Source: Hirundichthys speculiger
Taxonomy: Eukaryota > Chordata > Actinopteri > Beloniformes > Exocoetidae
Direction: 5' to 3'
Assembly: GCA_018398805.1 (NCBI GenBank)
Contig: JAGFBZ010002318.1
Span: 310,001 to 374,000 of the forward strand
Length of the DNA stretch: 64,000 nucleotides
This document shows, piece after piece, positions 49,589 to 60,904 of the stretch. A program made the translations under genes and the position numbers. How positions within the stretch are numbered: the first letter of the stretch is position 1; every line of letters begins with the position of its first letter. The notes beneath the pieces are model-generated. The model did no database searches and was not told the DNA's origin. It worked only from the letters and a program-made list of their open reading frames with translations.

Positions 49589-52167
49589 AACCCCGACCCC
49601 AGTAATCATCATCATCATTGTTGTAACTTTCCTACTGATACACAATCAACCGTCACAGCGGCTGTTTTTAATCAAAAACTGTAGCAGCATGTGGTCTTTT
49701 AATCAAATAAATGAATAAATATGTTTTCTGGAAAACATGGTGAAGTTTTTTTGACTTGATGAGTTTTATTGGAGTGCTTAAGGTGTGCTTGATATGCAAC
49801 AAAATAAGAATAAAAAGGTTGGGACAGTTGGAGAAAAGCACAACAAAAACAGTGAATGTTGTATTTATTTTCATTTCTTTATCGACTGCATGATTTTCAT
49901 TTATGAACCACCATTTGAGGATTTCAGGGTTGCAACATAATCCAGAAAGGATGATGTAACAGGATAAATGTGCTCGTAAAGAGGTGAAGTACAAAAAAAA
50001 GAGATATTTTTTCCAAATAGGTGATGTAATGATGACTCAGCAGAAAAACAGGATCTATTAAGGGCTGATTGAGGAGCTCCAGATCTGTGAGAAAACCATC
50101 TTCCAGGAACGCTGGGACGGGATCATATTTCTCCTTCTGCAGTTCCTGATTTGATGAAACTGTTCAAAGACTGTGGAGGGATTTTGGTGCATAAAAGGTG
50201 AGCGAGTCTTACCTGCACAGTTCTGATCTTCAGTCCCTCAGAGAGCACATCAGCAAAAAAAAAACCATCTTCACAGCTTATATTCAGGAAAACCTTTGTG
50301 GAGCACCAGTTACACTTTAGTGATGGAAGCATTCATGCAGAAACATTCACTGAGGTTTATAAAATGAAAACATTCACCTGTAAACCCAGATTACAGGTGT
50401 GTGGATGAGAAGGGAGACAGGTGCAGCTGCATTCATAGATAATAAATGTGACAATATAACTAAAAATCCTGAAACCACAATAGCAACTGGTAAAAGCTTG
50501 ACTGTCGTGTAACTTTGCAGGCCTGAAATTCAAAAATGAATGTATGTTAACAAAATTAATGTCATTGCTAGGAAATATTTTGGGTTCATACTGTCTGAAA
50601 AAAAAAAAAAATGCAAGAATTTATTTATTTTTAACTTGGAGACTAAAACATTTACTGCAATACTGCAGTCTCCCCTAATTCAGCTGTTTTAGTTTTATTA
50701 TTATTTTATCTATTTATTTATATAAAATGTGTGAGAGAGAGACTAATCAGACTCTAAACTGTTTAATATAGATAATAAAAAAAAAAAAAATCCAGTATTT
50801 TTTGTAAATGTTGACACTGTTTCTTGTTGCAGGAAGTCAAATTTCCGTTTTTTGGAACCCACTTTTAGGATGTGTTTAATCTGACGGGTACAGACGTCAA
50901 AACATTTCATTTCCTCACATTAGACTGTTCTTCATATAAAAAGGCTTCAACGCTGTTTGTTTGTTTAGATACCTAATGTTGGTGAATTGGTTTATGGGTA
51001 ATATGTAGGTTTCAGTCCTGCCTGGTCTCTGATGACATAATCTGCTTAGTTCCCGCGCAGCTCTGAGCGCGTTTTTAGAGAAGCACATTTAGAGAAATAA
51101 TCCTTCATTTCTCTTCTGTGCTGCAGTTTCAGCAGTGAAGGCGGAGGAGGTTCACGTCAATGTGTCAGCGGCTTAATATGTCCGTTTGTGTGTGCGTGCA
51201 CGTGCGTGTGTGTGTGTGAGAGAAAGCACATGTCCCGTCTGTGAGGTAGATAAATCCTGCAGGTCAGATGCACAGCTGCTTTCACAACATTTTTCTTCTG
51301 CAGACGACTGTTCCATTCTCTTTAGGGAGGAGCGATTATTGATGAGGATTTATCATTTCAGGCATTGAGACATTTTGAAATAACGTCTAAGATTTTAAAA
51401 CACAAAGTCATTTTTTTTTTTTTTTTAGAAACTTTCTCACTATGGTAACTTGCAGAAATCACACACACAGAAATGAATCTCCAACATCTGGTTTCCAAAC
51501 ACCTGGAGCATCGTTTCCTCCATAAATCACTCATTCCTCTCATGTTTCCATGTCATATAGTCACAGTTGTATGTTGTGGAATTTAATTCAGTTTATTGCT
51601 AAAGTGCAAAGTCACAACAAGTGAAATCTCAAGGAACAGATTCAGTACAGCTACAGTCTAAATCCGTCCAGTTAAATCTACTTCATTATAAACCATTTCA
51701 GTCTCATTCAGGAAACCAACAGACCGAGTCTTCACTTTGACTCGGCCCAGTTGTGAGCACGTTCACAAAAACAGAAACCTCCCATCCAACAGAACCAGAG
51801 TCGGGACGAGCAGCCAGCTGACTGGACCGGAGGGTGTTTGACCCGACAGGAAACAGACACTTTAAGATCTGGACGCCCCAGTTACTAATGGAAATGCAAA
51901 AATAAAAACTGGTCACCTTCTTTCAGCACATGCACACACATCTCTAGTCGCCCTCTTTCCTCACAAAACAGATGTTTTTCTCTCATTTCTGTCTAGTTTC
52001 TTATCCACAAAAAATGTCACCATCCTTTATTTGTGGGTAAAGATGTATTTTCAAGCGTTTTACATTATATTTAATCATATACACCCCAAGAAATAAAAAA
52101 AAAACCTGCATGCTGATGCAACAGTACGGCCAGAGCGTGACGCTTTAGGTAAGTAACAGACTGAATT
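49589..52167. other. Intergenic, no gene recognised
   Basis: AT-rich. A retroposon-like segment lies near 51585-51690 (TTCAGTTTATTGCTAAAGTG, CAAAGTCACAACAAG). Nothing else was identified. Confidence 0.4.
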
Positions 52168-52554
52168 ATCTTTATTTCCAAAACTATTCTCTCACCTGCC
52201 TGGACTCACATATGAGCTTTAGCTCCTCCCATCTCTAATCAATATGACGTGGCTCCATCTTTGCAGCTAGAACAGCTTCAGCTCTTCTGGGAAGGCTGTC
52301 CACCAGGTTCAGGAGTGTTTATGGGGATCATTCTTCTAGAAGAACATTAGTGAGGTCAAACACTGATGTTGGACCAGAAGGTCTGGTTCTGGTCTAATTC
52401 ATCCCAAAGGTCTTCTATCAGGTTGAGGTCAGGACTCAGATGTTTCTAGAAACAGTCTGCATGTCTAGGTGATTAATTTATCCATGGAAGTGACTGGAAC
52501 ACCTGATTCTGATCATTTGGATGGATGAGCAGATACTTTTGGCCATATCGTATA
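52168..52554. mobile_element. Non-autonomous Tc1-like element
   Basis: Terminal segments TTTATTTCCAAAACTATTCT and, reversed, TATACGATATGGCCAAAAGT are imperfect inverted repeats. The interior has TCATCCCAAAGGTCTTCTAT and AGGTTGAGGTCAGGACTC, typical of a very common fish Tc1 derivative. Part of it recurs reversed in the 1,850-bp repeat at 61918-62060. Confidence 0.8.
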
Positions 52555-55202
52555 TGCTCCAGTAATAAGGTTCTACGTATTGCATATAGAAATATGCATA
52601 TCAGATACTATCTGTCTGCACATTTGATCCATTTCCATCAAGTCTGCTGTGGCAAGTCAAGAGGATCTACAGTGCAGATGTGTCATCTGGATGAGATGAT
52701 GGCGGGAAAGCTCCAATAAATAAACGAACAGGTCAATCCTGTCTGCATTCTCATCAATGTGTTTGATTTCAGAGCAAAACATTACAAGCAAGGAACGTAG
52801 ACTGGAGAACATGTGGGGCGATCCTTGAGACGGGTCAGCTGGCTGCTTGGGTCGGACCAGAAGGGAGCTGTGCCATTTACCTTCGCTGATGTCAGGTGAT
52901 GAGAAAAGGGAGGTTACGTGTCTTCATACAGGGTACGTAAACGTCTGCTTTCAACTGTAGATGTTTCAGTCTTTTAGATATAAAACCCTGATAACATAGA
53001 GCTTTACTGAACGTCTTATGGTGTAGAAGACTCTGCAGGACTGAGATGAGTAATGATTATTGCACCATCTCTGACAGTTTGGACTAAATAATGACAAAAG
53101 CTTCTCCCCGGCTGCCAGTATGATCGTCATGGCTGCCAGCTAAAGTCAGAATCCACTTGGTCGAGGCAGGGGGCCAGGAACTGTTTTTCTATTCTTGGCC
53201 TGAGTGTCTTGGTTACACTAAGTTTCCAAAAGATGTTTTTCGATGCAGTTTGAGAAGAGTGCAGCCTGTGAAACCTGTTCAGCTGAGTGTTTTTGCTGCA
53301 GTGCAGGGTGATGTGCAGAATACTAAGACCATGCAGAGTTTTTGAAGGAAGTTCGCCGCCACACAGACAGAAACGATGTAAAGCCTGGATGAGCTAAATC
53401 CACCGCAGAGCCACATCCTTTTATAACCAAGCAGATGAATGAGCAGCAGCTTATTATGCATGAAGACAACATCTACGACGCACCAGCTGCACACAGGATC
53501 CAGTCCAGACCCCCGAGCCGGGGCCGATCCATGTCCCAACAAAGCCAGTCTCCATTGAACTGTAAAGACGTGGCGACTCAGAGGAAAACCCCTCACAGTG
53601 ACTCAGTTCGGACCGGAGCCACCACGGGCCTCCAGAACAGCTTCAGTTCTGCTCGGCACCAGATCAACACATCTGGGACAGATGATCGTTCTCGCAGTGA
53701 TCGTGGCTCCGTGACGGTCCCACAGCAGCCCCACGTGGATCATCAGGGGATATTTTCATTCAGATACACACAGGGGCGAAAATCCCATTTCATTTGGGGG
53801 GGGGGACAATAAACAGTAAAATTTCAGAGAGTAATTCCTGGGGGGGACATTTCCAGCTTTAGCAGGTCCAGGTCTGTCAGATGTTCCATTCCTGCACTGA
53901 AATGTGGTCATTTTGACTTTTAGTAATATTATACTTGTACATTTATACATGCAGCCTGTTTGTGAGACTGCAGATCAACTAGTCACATGCAGGACAACTG
54001 AGCCAGTGGTTTTAACACAGTCAATATTACTGGTTAAAGGGATTATTTTAGTTACTTTCAAAGGTTCAAAACTGTCTGTAACTATCATATCGCCAGTACT
54101 CAGGCCCCAATATTTAAAATAAAGTACAAACATGATGTGAGTTGAGTATGAACTGCTTCAGACAACAACTGTACAGCAGACACTGCCACCCGCTGGTGAC
54201 ATTACTGTACTACAACACGTGGCTTTTCTGCTTTGGTCTAAATGTGTTTTGTATTTCTCTGGTTTTCTGAACAGTAACGACGACATCTAAACTGGATGTC
54301 AGAGATAAAGATGGAAAGATGGAAAAGACCTTAAATGATAATAGTTCCAGTCACTACCTGGATTTACTGAATATATAAACCTCACAGACTGACTGTTACA
54401 GTTCAGGAAGCTGGTTTCTCCACCTGCAGACGGTTCAACACGTCGTCAGATCCTGTTACAGTCTCAGCTTCAGCTTGTCTGTTACTAACAGAGACTATTT
54501 ACATCAATGGTTTCAGCTATAACTGTCTCACTGGAAAAAAAACAAAAAAACAAACCTGAACTGTTTAGAAAAGAATAATAGAATAGGGTTAGGGTAAAAA
54601 TATACGACTCTGGAAAATCTGCTTTTGATAAAAAAATAAAAGTGACAAAAAGGAGGAAATATGCTTTTAAAATACAGTGCGTGGTTGCAGCAGCGTTCAT
54701 ATACATGAAAATATTATAATACATGTAATGCACTAAAGGAAAGTAATGTCATATTATCACACACCTGATACTGAAGCACAACTTAGTCAATTAAACCTTA
54801 TTTGTATCACACTTTCAATGTATGTGTGCAACACCAAGTGCTTTAAAGAATTAATTAATGATAAAAAAAAACCTCTCAACTTTGACCACCAAAACACATT
54901 AAAATAAGGTTAAATCCAAAGGTAAAAACACTGAAGAATGACAATTAAAATACATAAAACACTTAAGCAAATAAATGAATGAACAGGAACGTTCTAAGAT
55001 TAGATTATTAGTAAAAATATATCGGTATATAATATAGGTAATAAAATATATATAAAATAACTCACAAATGAAAAATCAAAGGAAGAGTTTTGAAGCAAAT
55101 GGAACTGAAGGATATTTTTCTTGTTGAGAATCTTCCAATAATCCCGTCTGGAATAAAAACATCTCCGTCTTCCTGGACCTGCAGTCAGACTGGACGGTCC
55201 AT
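52555..55202. other. Intergenic, no gene recognised
   Basis: A 125-codon frame at 53435-53812 is present but its composition matches nothing known to me. Another retroposon-like tail (TTATTTGTATCACACTTTCA, CAAGTGCTTTAAAG) lies near 54797-54847. Confidence 0.35.
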
Positions 55203-55359
55203 AGGAGTGGTTAGGGCGTTCCACCTGTTAAACCAATCAGTGCGTCAGCAGCCGTTGCCTTTAAGAGCAGGTTGCGCTACCCGCTAACCGCTATGGAGCG
55301 TCTTTTCATCCAGATCAGAGCAGCTCTCATGTGCAGCTCGTCTGGGACTCTGCTGTAGA

Positions 55360-56147
55360 TAGGGTTGCCACCTTCCAGACATGAAAATAAGGGACAATTC
55401 CGTATTTTACGGGACGGGTGGCAACCGTAGGCTAGGCATTTTTTCAATTATTTTTAATTAATCAAAATAGTAATCAACGTCAAATGTTTAGTTCATTTAA
55501 CCGCGATATATATTTGAGGTTATTTCACCCAGCCCCGTGTCACGGCCGTTAAAAGATTTTTTAATGCTTTATTTAGTCATGTCCAGTAAAGTGAGGACTA
55601 ATCTGGAGACTGCAGTTGACACTAATAGCAGATGACATCAGGACCTCCAAAGCTGCAATGTTTGACATCAGTCTGAAAGCAGACCACGTATAATAGTTGC
55701 GATTTAAAAATGATAGAAAAGAAAAGGGGGCGCGGGATCACCGTAGCGTGAACGGTGATTGAACATTGGGGTAGACATTTTTAAAATGTGCAGGTAGCAG
55801 CGCAGCACCGGCGTCTGTGGTAACTAGGCAACCGTGACAGCGTGGGGCGGGGCCAGGCACTGAGAGTGACAAGATGACTGGCACACACTTTTATAAAGAT
55901 ATGGGCACAGAGCGCAGCAGGTCCTGTTGTCCCAACACAAAGATTTTGTTGGCCGAAATGTTTCCTCTGTTTTATTTTGTTCATTATTGTTAAATTTAGT
56001 GTTGATGTGTGTGTGACAGACGTGTTTATGGGGCGTTAATGAAAATACGGGACAAATCGCGTCCCGTATTGAACTAATACGGGACGCAACATTTTTTTTC
56101 TGAAATAAAGGACAATTCCGTATTTTACGGGACGGGTGGCAACCCTA
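55360..56147. mobile_element. hAT-type element, 788 bp, with matching empty site elsewhere in the window
   Basis: Ends TAGGGTTGCCACC and, reversed, TAGGGTTGCCACCCGTCCCG. GCTGTAGA flanks both sides (55352-55359, 56148-56155). The paralogous copy near 23372-23385 has a single GCTGTAGA and no insertion. No transposase. Confidence 0.92.
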
Positions 56148-56213
56148 GCTGTAGACCTTCCTCCTCCTCCTCTGCATTGATAGATTGCATTAGCAGTTAG
56201 CGGAGGTTCCTAA

Positions 56214-56817
56214 TAGGGATGTGCACAATTAGTCGTCTAAACGATTAAACGTCCGCTCACTTTCTAGTCGGCACCAGAAATATTAGTCGTTTAAACCAAT
56301 TTGTGTTTTATTCATGTACAAGGCCGCTTAACTGTCATACAGCCGCCCGCCACTAGTCGGAGCTACAGAGCCGTCAGACAGCAGCCCTCCTCTCCACAGC
56401 AATGCTCGAGTAGACTGGAGTTTTAAAAGGGCACGGTGGGAAGATAGTCTCGCTAAACCAGCGCGGTTTGGCGGTACTTTAATCTAGAAAATGAAAACAA
56501 GGTAGTATGTAGACTGAGTCAGAAACAACTGGCATACAATCACTCACTGGAGCAATGAGCAACCACATTCAACTCAAGCATTTGGATGTTAATCTGCACG
56601 AGACGACGGCTGCTGATGCTAGCGGTGCTGATGCTAGCGGTGCTGATGCTAGCGGTGCTAGCCACATTCAGACCGATTTGACATTGTTTACCTGGAGACG
56701 TGTTCTCCCGTCCGGTATGAGTGGATAACGCAGCTCCTTTTTTTTAGACTAGTCGACTAGTCTTAATTAAAATTTTCGTTTAGTCGACAGGGAAATTAGT
56801 CACCAGGAACATCCCTA
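56214..56817. mobile_element. hAT-type element, 604 bp, with matching empty site
   Basis: Ends TAGGGATGTGCACAATTAGT and, reversed, TAGGGATGTTCCTGGTGACT; subterminal TAGTCGACTAGTC motifs. Flanks GTTCCTAA (56206-56213) and GTTCTTAA (56818-56825). The uninterrupted site is near 24006-24015. The interior has a 15-base repeat, GCTGATGCTAGCGGT, three times. Confidence 0.88.
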
Positions 56818-57374
56818 GTTCTTAAACCCGTAATTTGCGGGTAGTGGTTAGTGGGTAGCGGCTAGTGTACAATCGGGGCCCAAGTGTATCAGTTAAACTC
56901 GGCTTTGTCTCACGAGAGCAAGAGGTGGGAGATGTGGGGACGCATGTCAGCCAATCAGCGTAGAGACCACCGACGCCACAGTAACGCCCGTCGTAGCAGC
57001 CAATCACAGGCCTCGATTTTCGTTCATGGGGCCTCCCGTGTCGGCTCTTGTTGCTTCCTGAGACTCGTTCTTTATGTGATGGGTTTCGCTTCAGCCTCGC
57101 ACGCTTTGTTTGAATTCTTTTTGATTTAAAAAAAAATGTTTTTGAATATTTGTTTTTTCAGTTAATATTTTTGAAACCACCGCAATGTACTGAGACCTTG
57201 AACTGTGGGTTTACTGTATCTGATTTTGTTATCATGTTATCACAAAATAAGTCTTTTACAAAATAATAAGATTTTCTTTAGAAAATGTGAAGTAAATACT
57301 CCATAAAAGAAGTCCAAACATGAAATGAGAGACGAGATCCTCCAAACATCTACCTGTGTGTTGTGTTTTTCCAG

Positions 57375-57452
57375 GTCCACAGTGATGGAGATGATGATGT
57401 GGTGAGGTATGAAAACGTTGAAGACCAGTCTGCATCAATAAATCAGCTGTGA
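57375..57452 (+). CDS. Tentative terminal coding exon, receptor-tail-like
   Basis: After a TTTTTCCAG acceptor (ending 57374), 25 codons read VHSDGDDDVVRYENVEDQSA then SINQL and TGA. The acidic stretch with a YENV motif (a YxN type SH2 site) resembles cytoplasmic tails of fish immunoglobulin-type receptors. That likeness is inference: no upstream exon, signal peptide or Ig domain was found in the window. A perfect hairpin lies 18 bases after the stop and AATAAA is at 57702-57707. It could be a stranded or dead exon, or chance. Confidence 0.28.
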   Translation, partial: VHSDGDDDVVRYENVEDQSASINQL

Positions 57453-57470
57453 AAATACATCAATTCATTC

Positions 57471-57511
57471 ACGATGAAACATTCATTCCTTCAGAATGAA
57501 TGTTTCATCGT
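57471..57511. repeat. Perfect hairpin, 18-bp arms, 5-base loop
   Basis: ACGATGAAACATTCATTC (57471-57488) pairs completely with 57494-57511 around CTTCA. It is AT-rich and not followed by a T-run, so not a Pol III terminator. It may be a tiny palindromic element or an RNA structure in a 3' UTR. Confidence 0.85.
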
Positions 57512-58264
57512 ATAACAAGGACTGGATTTAGTGATTTCTGTCTCATTTCCTCTTGTCTGCCCCGCTGAAATAACTCTTATTTCAATGTGATTGTTCCTCA
57601 TTTTTATCAGGAGCTGGACTTTCTTTGTAGATGATGTAGAGTGAGTCTGACTTACTTCTGAGCATTAATGCGTATCTCTGCTGATTATACTGGAGTATGG
57701 AAATAAACATTCATGGAAAACAGTTCTGCTGCACTTCATCCACATCATTTTATCCCATTTAACATCAAATGGATCAGAAGTGAAAGTGAAGAACACAGGC
57801 CAGCTGATGAGTGTTGCTGCTAAATCTCAAACTAATGACAGTGGATCAGTGTGTTCAGATATATTTGCACCACAAACCTTTGAAGAACAAAGTGTGAAAC
57901 TGGAGACATGAGTCCAGGACCTTAACGCCGGCGGGAAACAGTTTTTGTCTTCAGGACGAGAAGAAAAGTCACCTGCTTTATTTACAGACAAAAAAGAAAA
58001 AAAAAGGACATTTCATCTGTTGCTCAGTTGGTCCAAATGTGTTTCATGATCAGAATTCATTCAATTTTCAGACATTTTACGTATGTTTTTAGCCATCAGC
58101 TAAATGGTTTCATGCACATGCAGCATTTTTTTTTAAATGTTAGATTTTCTGTCATTAATGAGAGTAAAGTACAGGGTGTCATTGGTTCACATGTGAGGCT
58201 GAATATGAAGAAATGATCTATTTCTTGAGTGTTTTAGAGATATTTTACTCTAAATCGTTTTAAA

Positions 58265-58665
58265 AGTTGCTTTATATTATGGAGTAATTCCTGAGAAGAG
58301 ATGGTCTTCCAGTCCATGTTGGTCCAGGACTGGTTTCTCTGTGGATGATGACTCTCTCTGACCAGATTCAGCAGCATCTTCAGCAGCTGTTCAGCTTTGG
58401 TTCTGGGGTTGATTCACACATTTCACACCAGAGCAGGTTCATCTCTGGGACACAGAACCGTCTCCTTCCTGAGCGCTATGATGGCTGGACATTCCCATGC
58501 TGGTTATACTGGTGGAGAATTGTTTGATCAGATGAACGTGGCACCTTCAGGCATCTCCAAACTGGACCCAAGGATGAACCAGACTGGTGCAGGTCCACAA
58601 TCCTCTTCCTGATATCTTGCTTGTGATTAATTGTATTTTTATCAAAAAGCAATATTTGACACAAT
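58265..58665 (-). pseudogene. Tc1 transposase N-terminal relic
   Basis: The minus strand encodes QDIRKRIVDLHQSGSSLGPV then CLKVPRSSDQTILHQYNQHG and NVQPS, the paired helix-turn-helix DNA-binding region of a Tc1 transposase, followed (with frame breaks) by a basic RRRFCVPEMNLLWC-like stretch. The catalytic half is absent. Confidence 0.85.
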
Positions 58666-58904
58666 AAGTTAATCCAGTTTCTTTATTGAAATAAATTTGG
58701 GCTGACAACTGAATCAATATTTATATTTACCTGTGCATTTTTCATCTGTCTACTATATTAACAGATTAGAGCAAACTCAAAGTGAAATTATATCTATTAT
58801 ATTCAACATTTTAGGACGTTTTTGTGAATTCAAGCTCTAATCCATTCGCGATTCGCAGAAAAGACGCAGCCAGTGAATAACATGTCCAGCCTGTTTGCAG
58901 CTGG

Positions 58905-59001
58905 GACACCTGACAGTGTTTGGGACACCTGACAGTGTTTGGGACACCTGACAGTGTTTGGGACACCTGACAGTGTTTGGGACACCTGACAGTGTTTGGG
59001 A
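58905..59001. repeat. 20-bp tandem repeat, five copies
   Basis: Unit GACACCTGACAGTGTTTGGG, nearly perfect. The CTGACAGTGTTTGGGA part recurs in the 42-bp units at 60159-60320, on the other side of the inserted element. Confidence 0.93.
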
Positions 59002-60152
59002 CATAGACATATATAGAGATAGACGCCGCATTTGGCTGTTTGGAACGAGAAATGCGGCCGCCATCTTGGACCGGTCATTCTCTGGGATTATAACCATAGA
59101 CAGAACATGCCTGAACATTGTGGGATATTCCTGCTCCAATCGGCGGACCATCAGAAGCAGGGCTCAGGGGATTACTTTTCACAAGTAAGATGTAACATAT
59201 TTTTCTGTCTAAAAGACGTCTAATAAATGTCTAATAAACGTCTAACGGTCCCTAGACGTCTGGGCTAAAATCGGTCTACCACTGGTCTAAATGAACGTTT
59301 TAGACTAGCCGTTTCTAAATCTAAACTACATTGTACATTGATCAATAACTGTTAAAAATGTTTTAATCCAGCATTTGGCCACCATTTATACAATTTACTA
59401 TTGTTTTATTTTGTATTTAATTATTAATGGATTAAATTGTACCGTATAGATTTGCGTTAATATAGACCGATTATAGACGGGCGAATTTCGTGTGTGAACT
59501 TAAACGAAACGTATATTGCTCAGTGGGTTACTATAATATTGGTTGTATTTTGTTCATTGAATATTACCAGAGTTGAGAAGGAGCAAAGATCCTTTGTTAC
59601 CGTAACGTTAATGAAACGACGCTAAGCTAATGGCAGTTAACAATGCTACAGTATGTTTATTGTTCACCCGGCTATGAACTGAGACTTGATAAGTCATATT
59701 CCATAACACTGACTTAGATTACAACTGACACAAGAATTGCTATTGAAGAAAATTATATTGCTATATGCTATTGCTATGTTTTTCAATGTCACTCTGTAGC
59801 CTATAGTGCATTATATTGTCTGATTAATCTTAATATTGTCATGATCTGAGGGGTTTTGTGTCCTTGGTTTTTGGTTTTGTAGTCTTCCTTCGTTCAGTTT
59901 TTAAAAAATCTTTAAAAACCTTTAAAAAATCGATTAAAAAAATCTTAAACAAGGTGTACCATGTCTCCACAAAACAGATTATTGAATTTTATGAGTGTGT
60001 TCATCTGGCCAATTAGGCTGTCTCCTCTCATAAACCTATGAGATAAATAACACTGAGCGGAGCGGGTGACCGGTCTAAGATGGCGGCCCCAAATCTCGTC
60101 AGCGCCAGTAGGGAGTAGCGTTCGATGCGGCGTCTATCTATATATGTCTATG
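59002..60152. mobile_element. DNA transposon, 1,151 bp, 8-bp target duplication
   Basis: Ends CATAGACATATATAGAGATA (then GACGCCGCAT) and, reversed, CATAGACATATATAGATAGA (then CGCCGCAT). The inner TIR has GCGGCCGCCATCTTGGACCG against its counterpart near 60075-60095. GTTTGGGA flanks both sides (58994-59001, 60153-60160). The flank is itself repetitive, so the duplication could be partly fortuitous. No transposase. Confidence 0.8.
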
Positions 60153-60158
60153 GTTTGG

Positions 60159-60320
60159 GACAGGGGAGGGGCTCACCGGAACTCCTGACAGTGTTTGGGA
60201 CATAGACATATATAGAGATATATATGTATCTATATATGTCTATGCTTTGGGACAGGGGAGGGGCTCACCGGAACTCCTGACAGTGTTTGGGACAGGGGAG
60301 GGGCTCACCGGAACTCCCGC
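60159..60320. repeat. 42-bp tandem repeat with an embedded 44-bp transposon scar
   Basis: Unit GACAGGGGAGGGGCTCACCG, GAACTCCTGACAGTGTTTGG, GA. Three copies; between the first and second sits 60201-60244, a terminal-repeat-only version of the 1,151-bp element, flanked by GTTTGGGA and CTTTGGGA. Confidence 0.88.
60201..60244. mobile_element. Miniature, ends-only copy of the 59002-60152 element
   Basis: It starts CATAGACATATATAGAGATA and finishes ATCTATATATGTCTATG, so both tips are kept and nearly all the interior is gone. Same target sequence as the full copy. Confidence 0.8.
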
Positions 60321-60734
60321 CGCTCGCGAAGCGTAACCAGACCTGTCTTCACGTAAACGTCTCAAAGGGTCTCCAGATAAACAAAAAAAGTCTCCAGATT
60401 CATAGCGAATAGCTTTTTTGAAATAAGAAAGGAAAAGTCGCTGTGAATATTCGTTAAAGCGACAAAACCTCGCCCCAAATTTGAAAACTCGCGAGAAAAT
60501 AACGTACCTTACGCAATATCCGGTCAGTTGCTGAGGTTACGATATGCTCTTAAAATACGTTAATAGCTTTAAACAAGGCATTTATACCTTCCGGAGGATA
60601 AAGTTTTAAAAAAAGTTTTGAATCTAAATGTGTGTAATTAAAATACATAATATGTGATCACATGATTATTCTGTCATTGTTATTATTTATCACCTCTACG
60701 CATGCGTGATGATGGTTACGCGATCAGCTGATAT

Positions 60735-60800
60735 TTGCGCAATTCCCAGTTTCATGAATAATTCCGTTTATGACGTCATACAGGCTGCGCTCTTATAAAT
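60735..60800 (+). promoter_or_regulatory. Compact promoter: C/EBP-type site, CRE and TATA box
   Basis: TTGCGCAA (60735-60742) is a full C/EBP palindrome, TGACGTCA (60771-60778) a full CRE and TATAAAT (60794-60800) a TATA box. They are in canonical order, with the TATA about 105 bases before the probable start codon. A transcript start near 60825-60830 would follow. Confidence 0.6.
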
Positions 60801-60904
60801 ACCACAGGAGAGCTATTTTCACTCATTTCACGAATCAGTTTGCAAGACTGGACATTTCTTTGAGCAGCTTTCCAATCCAGGTGGAAGAAAAAAGCAAATT
60901 ATCA

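Larger units (their letters stand above)
55203..56880. mobile_element. Repeat family with GGCCCCGA ends, copy 2, carrying two insertions
   Basis: 55203-55359 matches 23201-23380, 56148-56180 matches the CTTCCTCCTCCTCC stretch after it, and 56185-56880 matches 23982-24077. An internal piece present in copy 1 (about 23410-23975) is missing. Two other transposons interrupt it at 55360-56147 and 56214-56817. Confidence 0.78.

Noticed and set aside
53435..53812. 125-codon plus-strand frame
   Set aside because: No recognisable motif, no splice or promoter context, and it ends in a G-run repeat; kept only as a note in the flank description.
60770..60904. Upstream ATG giving a 159-codon version of the unknown protein
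   Set aside because: That ATG overlaps the CRE and precedes the TATA box, so it would not be transcribed from this promoter; the ATG at 60905 is preferred.
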